Shown: positions 1-6,507 of the stretch, piece by piece | Layout of the letters: each line of letters opens with the position of its first letter | How positions within the stretch are numbered: position 1 is the stretch's first letter | Source: Bacillota bacterium | Lineage (GTDB): Bacteria; Bacillota; Clostridia; Oscillospirales; Acutalibacteraceae | NCBI GenBank assembly: GCA_023415895.1 | Contig: JAEZJA010000116.1 | Coordinates: 1 to 8,684, forward strand | Reading direction: 5' to 3' | Length of the DNA stretch: 8,684 nucleotides | Notes under the pieces: model-generated | What the model saw: the letters and a program-made list of their open reading frames with translations, nothing else | Database searches by the model: none | Told to the model about the DNA's origin: nothing | Made by a program: the position numbers and the translations under genes

Positions 1-45
1 GTTCATACCACTTAGGTTACCTGAAAAGCCATGAGCGTTACTGCA

Positions 46-72
46 TTAGGCTTCCCCCGAGGGGCGGCTGTG
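46..72. repeat. Degenerate solo end of the CTTCCCC/GGGGAAG hairpin repeat
   Basis: The segment AGGCTTCCCCCGAGGGG followed by CGGCTGTG closely resembles the left end of the element at 276-420 (AGGCTTCCCCTTGAGGGG then AAGCTGTC). Only this first hairpin is present; the second hairpin and the GATGAGGTG block are missing. I infer a decayed or partial copy of the same repeat family. Confidence 0.4.
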
Positions 73-99
73 AAAAAGACAAAGAGATCATAGTGTCCT

Positions 100-131
100 A
101 CGGCGGCATGTTTCATGCCGCCGCCGTTTTT
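100..131 (+). terminator. Rho-independent terminator of the unseen upstream gene
   Basis: A perfect 10-bp stem, CGGCGGCATG (101-110) and CATGCCGCCG (114-123), with a TTT loop, is followed by CCG and a run of five T. The hairpin plus T-tract is a standard intrinsic terminator for plus-strand transcription entering from the left edge. It should separate the upstream unit from pth. Confidence 0.8.
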
Positions 132-161
132 AAAATTGCATCATATTTATTAACAAGAGTC

Positions 162-191
162 TTGCTTTCTTTCCGTGGAATGGCGTATACT
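162..191 (+). promoter_or_regulatory. Probable sigma-A promoter for pth-mfd
   Basis: TTGCTT (162-167) and TATACT (186-191) are separated by 18 bp, with AT-rich sequence upstream and the terminator at 100-131 before it. Transcription would start near 198 and the transcript would carry both hairpin repeats and the MITE-like element in a leader of about 360 nt before pth. The boxes are imperfect and no better promoter is evident closer to pth, so this is a likely but unproven assignment. Confidence 0.45.
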
Positions 192-210
192 AAAGATACT
201 CAACAAAAAG

Positions 211-235
211 CGGCGGGGTGCTTGCCATCCCGCCG
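211..235. repeat. GC-rich hairpin repeat, copy 1
   Basis: CGGCGGGGTG (211-220) pairs with CATCCCGCCG (226-235) across a CTTGC loop, with one G-T wobble in the RNA form. The same core occurs again at 466-489. No T-run follows, so it is not a convincing terminator. A REP-like intergenic repeat is the simplest description. Confidence 0.65.
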
Positions 236-275
236 TTAGATTACTGGCAAAATCAGTGGGTGTTACAGTTTTCAT

Positions 276-420
276 AAGGCTTCCCCTTGAGGGGAAGCTG
301 TCGCCGGAGGCGACTGATGAGGTGACTGCTGCAAAATCCATATTCCAGCTGTGCATTAATCGGCTTGACACCTCATCCGAGCGGCTCTCGCCGCCCACCT
401 TCCCCTCAAGGGGAAGGCTG
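276..420. mobile_element. MITE-like non-coding inverted-repeat element
   Basis: An element of about 145 bp whose two ends have the same architecture in opposite orientation. From the left: a CTTCCCC-TTGA-GGGGAAG hairpin (about 280-297), a GTCGCC/GGCGAC hairpin (about 300-313), then GATGAGGTG (316-324). From the right, read on the minus strand: CCTTCCCC-TTGA-GGGGAAGG, a GGCGGC/GCCGC hairpin, then GATGAGGTG (369-377 on the plus strand as CACCTCATC). The short centre codes for nothing. Modular hairpins in inverted ends with no transposase fit a miniature inverted-repeat element. From memory, similar GATGAGGTG/CCTTCCCC repeats are common between genes of gut Clostridia. No clear target-site duplication was found. 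Confidence 0.65.
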
Positions 421-465
421 TGTAAACGGGTCTCTTTAATAGCAAAGATTTGTCAGCAATCTCAA

Positions 466-489
466 GGCGGGGTGCTTGCCATCCCGCCG
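466..489. repeat. GC-rich hairpin repeat, copy 2
   Basis: GGCGGGGTG (466-474) pairs with CATCCCGCC (480-488) across the same CTTGC loop as the copy at 211-235; 24 consecutive bases are identical between the copies. The flanks are unrelated, so only the hairpin is duplicated. It lies about 70 bases upstream of the pth start, in the presumed pth leader. Confidence 0.65.
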
Positions 490-559
490 TCTTGGCGTGC
501 TGCTTTGACGCAGCAAGTTGTTTCATTTGCATGAGAAATCCATACGAAGGAGTTTTTAT

Positions 560-1168
560 ATGATTTTCAAGCGCAAGTCATCCAAAGCCTCTGCCAGCCC
601 CATTGACTTTCTGATCGTGGGGTTGGGCAATCCCGGCAAAAAATACGAGGGTACGCGCCACAACGCCGGTTTTATCGCGCTGGACGTGCTGGCCGATACG
701 CTGGGTGTCAAGGTGACCAACTCCAAATATAAGGCCTAAAGCGGCGAAGCGGTGATTGACGGCAAGCGGGTGCTGCTGATGAAGCCTCAGACATTTATGA
801 ACCTGAGCGGGGAAGCGGTCATGGAAGCCATGAAATTTTACAAGCTTTCTGCCGAGCAGGTTTTGGTGCTGCTCGATGATATTACGCTGCCGGTGGGCAC
901 CATCAGGATACGCCGCAAAGGCAGCGACGCCGGGCAGAAAGGTATGCGCAGCATTATCACGCTATCGGGAAGTGAAGCCTTTCCCCGCATCAAGATTGGT
1001 GTCGGCGCCAAGCCGCGGCCGGATTACGATCTGGCGGCCTGGGTTCTCTCACGCTTCAGTGAGGAGGAAAGCCCGGTGATGGCCCAGGCAGTGAAAAATG
1101 CTGCCCAAGCGGCCCGCCTTATTGTCGGTGGAGACATCAACGCCGCTATGAATCAGTTTTCCAACTAG
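560..1168 (+). pseudogene. pth: Peptidyl-tRNA hydrolase (Pth), interrupted by an in-frame TAA
   Basis: Pth cleaves the ester bond of peptidyl-tRNAs released from stalled ribosomes, recycling tRNA in the cytoplasm. The start is ATG 560, preceded by AAGGAG (547-552) at 7 nt. The reading frame continues to TAG 1166-1168, which would give 202 codons counting the stop, near the family's usual 185-200. Family motifs are clear: GLGNPG (N24), TRHNAGF (catalytic H34), FMNLSG (N81) and the catalytic Asp in DDITLP (D106). The codon at 737-739 is TAA, between KYKA and SGEA, where relatives carry an ordinary residue (often Leu or Tyr). It splits the gene into a 59-aa N-terminal piece and an open remainder that could start only at a GTG (752) without a good ribosome binding site. 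Neither piece holds the whole active site. The GGHNG segment of other Pth proteins reads AGQKG here. The rest looks well conserved, so a recent mutation or a sequence error is likely. mfd follows after 56 nt. Confidence 0.85.
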
Positions 1169-1224
1169 CGCGCCTGCCTACACACAACAGCCAGACTGCA
1201 TTCGGGTCTAGGAGTGTAACAAAC

Positions 1225-4200
1225 ATGAATATTTTAAACAAAGGTCTGGCGGGGCTGCCGGCCTTCCGCTCGCTGTGCGCTGACATCCGTTCGGGGCGGC
1301 TGCCGGCTATGGTGACGGGACTCGGCCACATTCATAAGGTGAGCTTTCTGGACTCCCTGCGCTCGACGCTGTCGCGCAGGGCGGTGCTGTTTGTGGCGGA
1401 CGAAGGCGAAGCTACGCGGATGTGCGAGGATTTGACCGCGATGGGAGCTCATCCCCTCTTTCTGCCTGCGCGCGATCTGTCGCTGCGCAGCGTGGAATCG
1501 GCCTCGCGCGACTATGAGCAGATGCGGTTGGGCACGCTGTCCAAAATGGCGGCTGGGGATTATGATGTTGTGGTATCCTGCATCGATGCAGCTGTCCAAT
1601 ATACGCTGCCGCCCGACGTGCTGCTGGGGCGCACTCTGACGCTGCGCGCCAATCAACCCTTGCCGGTAAAAGACCTGGCGGCCGCGCTGACAGCTGCCGG
1701 ATATGAACGCTGCGAGGTGATCGAAGGGGCCGGACAGTTCGCGGTGCGTGGCGGTATTGTAGATATCTACACGGCTGATTGCCCCGCTCCTGTTCGCATT
1801 GAGTTGTGGGGTAACACCGTAGACACCATTTCCTACTTCGATCTCCTGTCCCAGCGGCGCACCGAACCACTTGATAGCATTGGCATTCCTCCTGCTGCCG
1901 AGATCATGTACGCTGATGCCGCGAGCCTCGCCGACAGTATTGAAAAGCTGGCCGCCGGACTGCGAGGCAAAACGGCTGCGGCCGCCAGAGCCTGCCTGAT
2001 GGCGGATGTAGAACGCCTGCGTGGGGGCAGTCACCCCGCCTCCTTCGACAAATATATCCCGCTCATTTATGAGCGGCCTGCCACCCTGTTCGATTATGCG
2101 AGCGGGGCCTTACTGTTTGTGTCCGAAATGGCCAAGGTCAAGGAACGCCTGCATTCAGCAGAATGGCAGCTGCAGGAGGATATCAAGGATCTTCTGGCCG
2201 AAGGACAGCTCTGCCGCGGTCTGTCGGAATATCTGATGGATTCCACACAGCTGCTGTCCGAATTGGAGCAGCGGGGCTGCGTAATTATGGACACCTTCGC
2301 GCAGTCGGGGCAGGGCGTAAAAATAAACGCCTTATACAATGTCAACGCCAAACAGCTTCCGATTTGGTCAGGTGGCCTGGAACTTCTGGCCGAAGATCTT
2401 CACAACCTGTTGGAACGTCATACCGCCTGCGTCGTGCTGGCCGGTAGTGAAATCAAGAATGCCGAGACGCTGACACAGGATCTGGTGAAGCAGGGGATTC
2501 CCGCTCTGTATGCCCCCTCGCCCGACGCTCCCGTTAAGGGACGCGTGCTGGTCATGTGCGGCGGTCTGTCCTCGGGTATGGAATACCCTGAGGCGGATTT
2601 TGCCTTAATCACCCACGGGCGTGTAGCGGGTCCCCGCCGCAAGGCTCGTCGTACCAAGCGCGACAAGGGCGCTGAAATTCACAGCCTGTCCGAGCTTGTT
2701 CCGGGAGATTATATCGTGCATGCCGCCCATGGTATCGGTGTGTATGAGGGCATTTTCCCCATTGAAGTGCAGGGCGTTGTCAAGGACTATATTAAGCTGA
2801 AATACGACAAGGGCGATACGCTGTATGTTCCCGTCACCCAACTCGATCTTGTGTCTAAATACATCGGCACCAAGGAGGATGTCAAGGTCAAGCTCCATCG
2901 TCTGGGCGGACAGGAATGGCAGAAGACCAAGGCACGGGTTCGCTCCTCTGTCAAGGATATCGCCAGGGAGCTTATTGCGCTCTACTCCAAGCGTATGGCC
3001 ACCCCTGGCTTTGCATTCGATCCTGATAACGAGTGGCAATACGATTTTGAGCGGCATTTTGAATTTGAAGAAACCGATGATCAGTTGCGCTGCGTGGAAG
3101 AAATCAAGGCGGATATGGAACGTGGTGTTCCCATGGATAGGCTGCTGTGCGGCGATGTCGGTTTCGGCAAGACCGAGGTGTCGCTGCGTGCCGCCTTCAA
3201 ATGCATCTCGCAGGGCAAGCAGTGTGCGCTGCTGGTGCCTACCACCATCCTGGCCTTCCAGCATTACAACACTATTCTCAAGCGCTTTGACGGTTTTCCC
3301 ATCAAAGCCGATATGCTCTCGCGTTTCCGTACGGCGAAACAGCAGGAAGAGACCATCCGCAAAATCAGGAGCGGTGATCTGGATTTTGTGGTTGGCACTC
3401 ACCGTCTTCTGTCCAAGGATGTGAAGTTCCGCGATTTGGGCTTGTTGATCGTGGATGAGGAGCAGCGTTTCGGTGTCGCGCAAAAGGAAAAGCTCAAGGA
3501 GCTCTACCCCCATGTGGATACGCTGACCCTGTCCGCAACCCCCATTCCGCGTACACTCAACATGGCGATGAGCGGCATCCGGGATATGTCGGTGATCGAA
3601 GAAGCTCCACAGGATCGCCGCCCGGTGCAAACCTATGTGCTCGAGCACGACAACGCCATCCTGACCGACGCCATTCGCAGGGAGCTGCGCCGCGGAGGGC
3701 AGGTATATTATCTGCACAACCGCGTGGAAACGATTGAGCGCTGTGCCGCCGGTATCCAGATGCGCATTCCTGAGGCCCGCATCGGTTTTGCACACGGCAA
3801 GATGACGGAGGATCAGTTGTCTGAGATCTGGCAGCAGATGCTTGAACATGAAATCGATGTGTTGGTTTGCACCACCATCATCGAAACAGGCGTGGATATT
3901 CCCAACGCCAATACGCTCATTCTGGAAAACGCCGACCGCTTCGGTCTGTCCCAGCTTCATCAGCTGCGCGGCCGCGTCGGGCGTTCGACACGCCGCGCCT
4001 ATGCCTACCTCACCTTCGTGAAGGGCAAGGTGCTGACCGATGTTGCGTCCAAGCGGCTGGAGGCCATACGGGAGTTCACGGAATTCGGTGCCGGATTTAA
4101 GATCGCTATGCGGGATATGGAGATCCGGGGCGCCGGTAATCTGTTGGGCGCGCAGCAGCACGGCCATATGGAAGCCGTCGGTTACGACATGTACCTGCGC

Positions 4201-4692
4201 CTGCTGGGCGAGGCTGTGGATGAGGAAAAAGGACTGCCTGCCAGCAAACGCGAGGCCGAATGCCTTATTGATCTGCAGATAACGGCGCATGTGCCCGAAA
4301 GCTATATTGCCTCCAACGCACAGCGGCTGGATATTTACCGCCGCATCGCGGATATCCGCACACACGAGGATTCCCTCGATGTTTACGATGAACTGATTGA
4401 CCGTTTCGGCGAGCCGCCCGAAGCCGTTCAGGGACTCATCGACGTGGCATTGCTGCGCAACATGGCTGCCGACTGTGGTATCTACGAGGTCAAGCAGCAG
4501 GATAACAGCCTGTTGCTGTTTCAGCGCAACCTCAATATGGAGATCGGTTCACGCATGTCGGCGGCGCTCAAAGGCCGCGTGATGATCAGCGCGGGTGCCA
4601 AGCCCTATATTACGGTAAAAATGCCCAAAGGGCTGCCCCCGCTTGACGCTTTGCGCGAGGCTTTGCAAGCTGCAAGCGAAGAAAGGGAATAG
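1225..4692 (+). CDS. mfd: Transcription-repair coupling factor Mfd
   Basis: Mfd is an ATP-driven DNA translocase that binds RNA polymerase stalled at lesions, pushes it off the template and recruits UvrA for nucleotide excision repair. The 1155-aa product is full length for the family. Domains in order: the UvrB-like N-terminal modules (about 1-330, with RGGIVDIY at 175-182); a less conserved linker domain; the CarD-like RNA-polymerase-interacting domain beginning near LVPGDYIVHAAHGIG (about 491-555); the RecG-like helicase lobes with Walker A GDVGFGKT (643-650), DEEQ box (744-747), LSATP (769-773), TTIIETGVDIP (from 883) and QLRGRVGRS (913-921); and the C-terminal TRCF domain from about 1013, which is autoinhibitory in the family. 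All motor motifs are intact. ATG 1225 has AGGAG (1210-1214) upstream. It lies 56 nt after pth, the usual Firmicutes order, and is probably co-transcribed. No convincing terminator follows. Confidence 0.97.
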   Translation: MNILNKGLAGLPAFRSLCADIRSGRLPAMVTGLGHIHKVSFLDSLRSTLSRRAVLFVADEGEATRMCEDLTAMGAHPLFLPARDLSLRSVESASRDYEQMRLGTLSKMAAGDYDVVVSCIDAAVQYTLPPDVLLGRTLTLRANQPLPVKDLAAALTAAGYERCEVIEGAGQFAVRGGIVDIYTADCPAPVRIELWGNTVDTISYFDLLSQRRTEPLDSIGIPPAAEIMYADAASLADSIEKLAAGLRGKTAAAARACLMADVERLRGGSHPASFDKYIPLIYERPATLFDYASGALLFVSEMAKVKERLHSAEWQLQEDIKDLLAEGQLCRGLSEYLMDSTQLLSELEQRGCVIMDTFAQSGQGVKINALYNVNAKQLPIWSGGLELLAEDLHNLLERHTACVVLAGSEIKNAETLTQDLVKQGIPALYAPSPDAPVKGRVLVMCGGLSSGMEYPEADFALITHGRVAGPRRKARRTKRDKGAEIHSLSELVPGDYIVHAAHGIGVYEGIFPIEVQGVVKDYIKLKYDKGDTLYVPVTQLDLVSKYIGTKEDVKVKLHRLGGQEWQKTKARVRSSVKDIARELIALYSKRMATPGFAFDPDNEWQYDFERHFEFEETDDQLRCVEEIKADMERGVPMDRLLCGDVGFGKTEVSLRAAFKCISQGKQCALLVPTTILAFQHYNTILKRFDGFPIKADMLSRFRTAKQQEETIRKIRSGDLDFVVGTHRLLSKDVKFRDLGLLIVDEEQRFGVAQKEKLKELYPHVDTLTLSATPIPRTLNMAMSGIRDMSVIEEAPQDRRPVQTYVLEHDNAILTDAIRRELRRGGQVYYLHNRVETIERCAAGIQMRIPEARIGFAHGKMTEDQLSEIWQQMLEHEIDVLVCTTIIETGVDIPNANTLILENADRFGLSQLHQLRGRVGRSTRRAYAYLTFVKGKVLTDVASKRLEAIREFTEFGAGFKIAMRDMEIRGAGNLLGAQQHGHMEAVGYDMYLRLLGEAVDEEKGLPASKREAECLIDLQITAHVPESYIASNAQRLDIYRRIADIRTHEDSLDVYDELIDRFGEPPEAVQGLIDVALLRNMAADCGIYEVKQQDNSLLLFQRNLNMEIGSRMSAALKGRVMISAGAKPYITVKMPKGLPPLDALREALQAASEERE

Positions 4693-4869
4693 GATACTCT
4701 CCAGATAGCAGCATGCGCGCGAGTAGTGATGGCGGAGGTTGGGCCGTTGGTTATTCAGCCAACACGATCCGAATCGCCGGCATGTTCATAAGTTTTGGGC
4801 CATATACTGGATTTGTAAGGCGTCCCAGCCATCACGTCATGCTATGGATAGGTATGTATGCATTTTAAG

Positions 4870-4904
4870 GTACGAATTCGGTACCGGATTGATTTCGTAC
4901 GAAA
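4870..4904. repeat. Nested palindromes upstream of the XRE promoter
   Basis: GTACGAA (4870-4876) is an inverted match to TTCGTAC (4894-4900). The right arm is itself the centre of a perfect 12-bp palindrome, TTTCGTACGAAA (4893-4904), and the left arm overlaps GGTAC/GTACC. The cluster lies about 40 bp upstream of the -35 box at 4943 and could be a regulator binding site or an RNA hairpin; the sequence does not decide which. Confidence 0.45.
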
Positions 4905-4942
4905 ATAAAACTTTAAATTTAGGGTTTTTAGCTATATTTTTA

Positions 4943-4971
4943 TGGACTTCAGAGGAAAAATGGTGTATAAT
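4943..4971 (+). promoter_or_regulatory. Promoter of the XRE-family regulator
   Basis: A consensus -10 box TATAAT (4966-4971) lies 17 bp downstream of TGGACT (4943-4948), which matches four of six -35 positions, in AT-rich surroundings. Transcription would start near 4978, leaving a leader of about 140 nt before ATG 5117 that includes the inverted repeats at 5036-5077. Confidence 0.6.
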
Positions 4972-5035
4972 ATAGTCATAACACCGTTATTTCTGTATTA
5001 ATAATGGATATAATGGCGGACGCTGAGATAATAAG

Positions 5036-5077
5036 ACACATTGTGTGAAACGGTTGCACATTATGGAGAATTGTGCA
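5036..5077. promoter_or_regulatory. Candidate operator repeats before the XRE gene
   Basis: ACACA-T-TGTGT (5036-5046) is an 11-bp palindrome with a single central base. Just downstream, TGCACA (5055-5060) and TGTGCA (5072-5077) form a second inverted repeat with an 11-nt spacer. The half-sites share TTGTG(T/C), as expected if one protein bound both. Autoregulation by the adjacent XRE protein is inference only. Confidence 0.35.
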
Positions 5078-5116
5078 TCGGTGAAATGGTATACTGAAGG
5101 CGAGGAGGCGTTAGCT

Positions 5117-5575
5117 ATGACGTTTGGTGATCGGTTACGTAAGCTGCGCAAGCAACTGGACATGACACAGGAACAGGTCGCTAAGAATCTGAACATTGTT
5201 CGCTCTACCTACGCCTATTACGAAACTGGCAAAACCTGTCCGGATTTCAATACGGTCGTTCGTCTGGCACGTCTTTTTAATGTCACCACGGATTTTTTGC
5301 TGGATGCCGACACCGCTACGCCTACATTACAAGACCCTTCCACACCGATATACAAACCATCGGCTCAGCCACCTCTTGGAAATGAATGGTCGTTGCGTGA
5401 ATCAGAGCAAAAGTTGGTTATCGCGTTTCGGTATCTGACAAAACAAACACAAAGCGAATTTTTAAATAGCATTGAACAAGCGGCCTCAGAACAGTATGAG
5501 CAAAGGCGCAATCAGCGGCAAAATAGAGGTGTTCCGGAAAACAGCGACAGCGTTTCCAAAACATCAATGAATTAA
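5117..5575 (+). CDS. XRE-family HTH transcriptional regulator
   Basis: A 152-aa cytoplasmic DNA-binding protein. Residues about 5-62 form a Cro/C1-type helix-turn-helix: FGDRLRKLRKQLDMTQEQVAK, then the recognition region NIVRSTYAYYETGKTCP, then the usual VVRLARLFNVTTDFLLD. A Pro/Thr-rich linker (about 66-88) leads to a short C-terminal helical segment with SLRESEQKLVIAFRYLTKQ, the pattern many small Firmicutes XRE regulators carry after the linker; the last 30 residues are polar and probably disordered. I chose ATG 5117 because GAGGAGG (5102-5108) is 8 nt upstream and the product starts right at the domain; an upstream GTG at 5045 would add 24 unrelated residues. It is transcribed alone, convergent with the PHP operon. 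Target genes and signal are unknown. Confidence 0.88.
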   Translation: MTFGDRLRKLRKQLDMTQEQVAKNLNIVRSTYAYYETGKTCPDFNTVVRLARLFNVTTDFLLDADTATPTLQDPSTPIYKPSAQPPLGNEWSLRESEQKLVIAFRYLTKQTQSEFLNSIEQAASEQYEQRRNQRQNRGVPENSDSVSKTSMN

Positions 5576-5617
5576 AACGAAGGAGCACCCGCATTCATCG
5601 GTTGCTCCTTCGTTTTA
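5573..5617. terminator. Bidirectional terminator between the XRE gene and the minus-strand operon
   Basis: AAAACGAAGGAGCA (5574-5587) pairs perfectly with TGCTCCTTCGTTTT (5603-5616), a 14-bp stem with a 15-nt loop. An A-run on one side and a T-run on the other let it work in both directions. The TAA stop of the XRE gene (5573-5575) is part of the stem. It should also end the minus-strand operon whose last stop is at 5654. Confidence 0.9.
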
Positions 5618-5653
5618 GGTATATCCCGTATACAAAACCAGGTTGTATTAAAT

Positions 5654-6208
5654 CTAGCGGCTCGCCACGCGAAACTCCATGGTTTCCACAAAAGAACGCA
5701 CCTGATCAATAAATCGGACGTAGAGGGCGGCACCGGTATGCGCCAGCTGTGTATCCCCCGCTTTGCCGCACAATCCCGCAAAGGTTTCGCCCACTCTTGT
5801 CTCCACATTACGGCCTTCTCGCAAGCAGAGAAAATAAAACGAATAAGCCCCGGATTCCTGCAAATCTTCATAAAAGGCAGAGGCCGTCAGGCGCAACGTG
5901 TCATAAAAGATGCTCTGTGCCGTTTGCGCCAGCAAGGTGTTGGGCAGAAAGGCATCCAGCCCAACCTCAACCGCAAATGCCAGGAGAATGCGGCGCTGTG
6001 TTAGGATCGCAGGCTCCTCGGTCTTGTTTTCGCCTTCGATTGCCGAAACCTCTTCAGCCATAATGGCTCCCAACCGCCGCGCACGACAAAGATTGCCGTT
6101 GGCTTTTTCGGCTTCAAGCTGCTTTGCTGTTGCTTCACCATCATCAGAACCGACAGGCGGATCAAAGCTCTCGCCTGCAATTTTCATATCGCTGTCATCA
6201 TTGCGCAT
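5654..6208 (-). CDS. Uncharacterised 184-aa protein, third gene of the PHP operon
   Basis: I do not recognise this protein. The start is ATG at 6206-6208 with a strong AGGAGGG ribosome binding site (about 6215-6221) six bases upstream, which makes translation very likely. The first 45 residues are acidic and low in hydrophobics (for example SFDPPVGSDDGEATAKQLEAEKA), suggesting a flexible tail. From about residue 65 on, the sequence reads as an alpha-helical domain with TQRRILLAFAVEVGLDAFLP, TLLAQTAQSIFYDTLRLTA and a run of aromatics (FYEDLQESGAYSFYF). No signal peptide or convincing membrane segment is seen. Cysteines are scattered without a metal-site pattern. It lies 39 nt after the TSCPD gene and ends just before the bidirectional terminator, so it is probably the last gene of the operon. 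A lineage-specific conserved protein is my best guess. Confidence 0.8.
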   Translation of the reverse strand: MRNDDSDMKIAGESFDPPVGSDDGEATAKQLEAEKANGNLCRARRLGAIMAEEVSAIEGENKTEEPAILTQRRILLAFAVEVGLDAFLPNTLLAQTAQSIFYDTLRLTASAFYEDLQESGAYSFYFLCLREGRNVETRVGETFAGLCGKAGDTQLAHTGAALYVRFIDQVRSFVETMEFRVASR

Positions 6209-6247
6209 GATAAGCCCTCCTGTCTTTCTCTATGGGAACTGTCAGAT

Positions 6248-6496
6248 TTACTCTGCCAGTGCCTTTTGAATGGCCTGCGCCAGCTGGTCGGGGCAGGACG
6301 TGCTTTTAGCCCCACACCGTATGCCCGACAGACGGCGGATAACCTCATTCGCGGGCATTCCCTCGGCCAGGCGGCAAATGCCCTGGGTATTTCCGCTGCA
6401 GCCGCCCACAAAGCGGATATTGCAAACTACACCGTCTTGGATATCAAAGGTAATGCTGCGTGTGCATACGCCTCTGGGAGTGTATTGATGGGTCAT
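6248..6496 (-). CDS. TSCPD domain-containing protein, TIGR03905-like
   Basis: A small 82-aa protein that I recognise as the stand-alone TSCPD family, named for the motif near the C-terminus, here TSCPDQLAQAI (66-76). The fold is shared with a C-terminal segment of some vitamin-B12-dependent ribonucleotide reductases, but the function of the free-standing form is not established. Typical signatures are present: GVCTRSITFDI near the start, FVGGCSGN with C33, then RLSGIRCGAKSTSCPD with C61 and C68. C11, C33, C61 and C68 are candidates for metal or thiol chemistry; C25 and C41 are additional. The start is ATG 6494-6496, and its ribosome binding site TAAGGAG (6504-6510) overlaps the TAA stop of the PHP gene (6508-6510), so the two genes are probably translationally coupled. 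The length is normal for the family and nothing looks broken. Confidence 0.9.
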   Translation of the reverse strand: MTHQYTPRGVCTRSITFDIQDGVVCNIRFVGGCSGNTQGICRLAEGMPANEVIRRLSGIRCGAKSTSCPDQLAQAIQKALAE

Positions 6497-6507
6497 GGGA
6501 ATGCTCC

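Larger units (their letters stand above)
1..559. other. Gene-free, repeat-rich stretch upstream of pth
   Basis: I find no supportable gene here. Some frames stay open (for example 3-240 and 175-534 on the plus strand), but they run through hairpin repeats and a terminator, lack a matched ribosome binding site, and their translations resemble no family I know. The stretch contains a terminator at 100-131, a probable promoter at 162-191, two copies of a GC-rich hairpin (211-235 and 466-489), a MITE-like inverted-repeat element (276-420), a degenerate relative of that element's end (46-72), and a small TGCTGC/GCAGCA hairpin at 498-515 just before the pth ribosome binding site. The upstream gene probably ends before or within the first few dozen bases, but its frame cannot be identified. 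Confidence 0.7.
4693..5116. other. Noncoding interval between mfd and the XRE regulator
   Basis: No gene is supported here. The first half is GC-rich with a small GTTGG/CCAAC hairpin (4746-4763) lacking a T-tract, so I cannot name a terminator for mfd. The second half is AT-rich and holds a palindrome cluster (4870-4904), a promoter (4943-4971) and two inverted repeats just upstream of the regulator (5036-5077). An open frame at 4739-4975 has no ribosome binding site and no family resemblance. Confidence 0.6.

Noticed and set aside
3..240. Open frame from the left edge, possibly the tail of an upstream gene
   Set aside because: It would read through a repeat fragment, a strong terminator and the hairpin at 211-235; the terminator at 100-131 shows that coding ended earlier.
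175..534. Plus-strand open frame of 119 codons upstream of pth
   Set aside because: It runs through both hairpin repeats and the MITE-like element, has no ribosome binding site, and the translation is low-information repeat sequence.
737..739. TAA reassigned to an amino acid
   Set aside because: TAA serves as the normal stop of the XRE gene, the TSCPD gene, the PHP gene and the 149-aa gene, so a recoded genome is not supported.
2605..4365. Long minus-strand open frame of 586 codons inside mfd
   Set aside because: It is fully antisense to the conserved motor domains of mfd, its translation resembles no family, and GC-rich codon bias commonly leaves the opposite strand open.
5087..5095. Extended -10 motif TGGTATACT near the XRE start
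   Set aside because: Transcription from it would begin at about 5102, inside the ribosome binding site (5102-5108), and no -35 is at a proper distance; the promoter at 4943-4971 fits better.
5045..5116. Upstream GTG start for the XRE gene
   Set aside because: It would add 24 residues with no similarity to XRE proteins, while ATG 5117 has a GAGGAGG site at ideal spacing.
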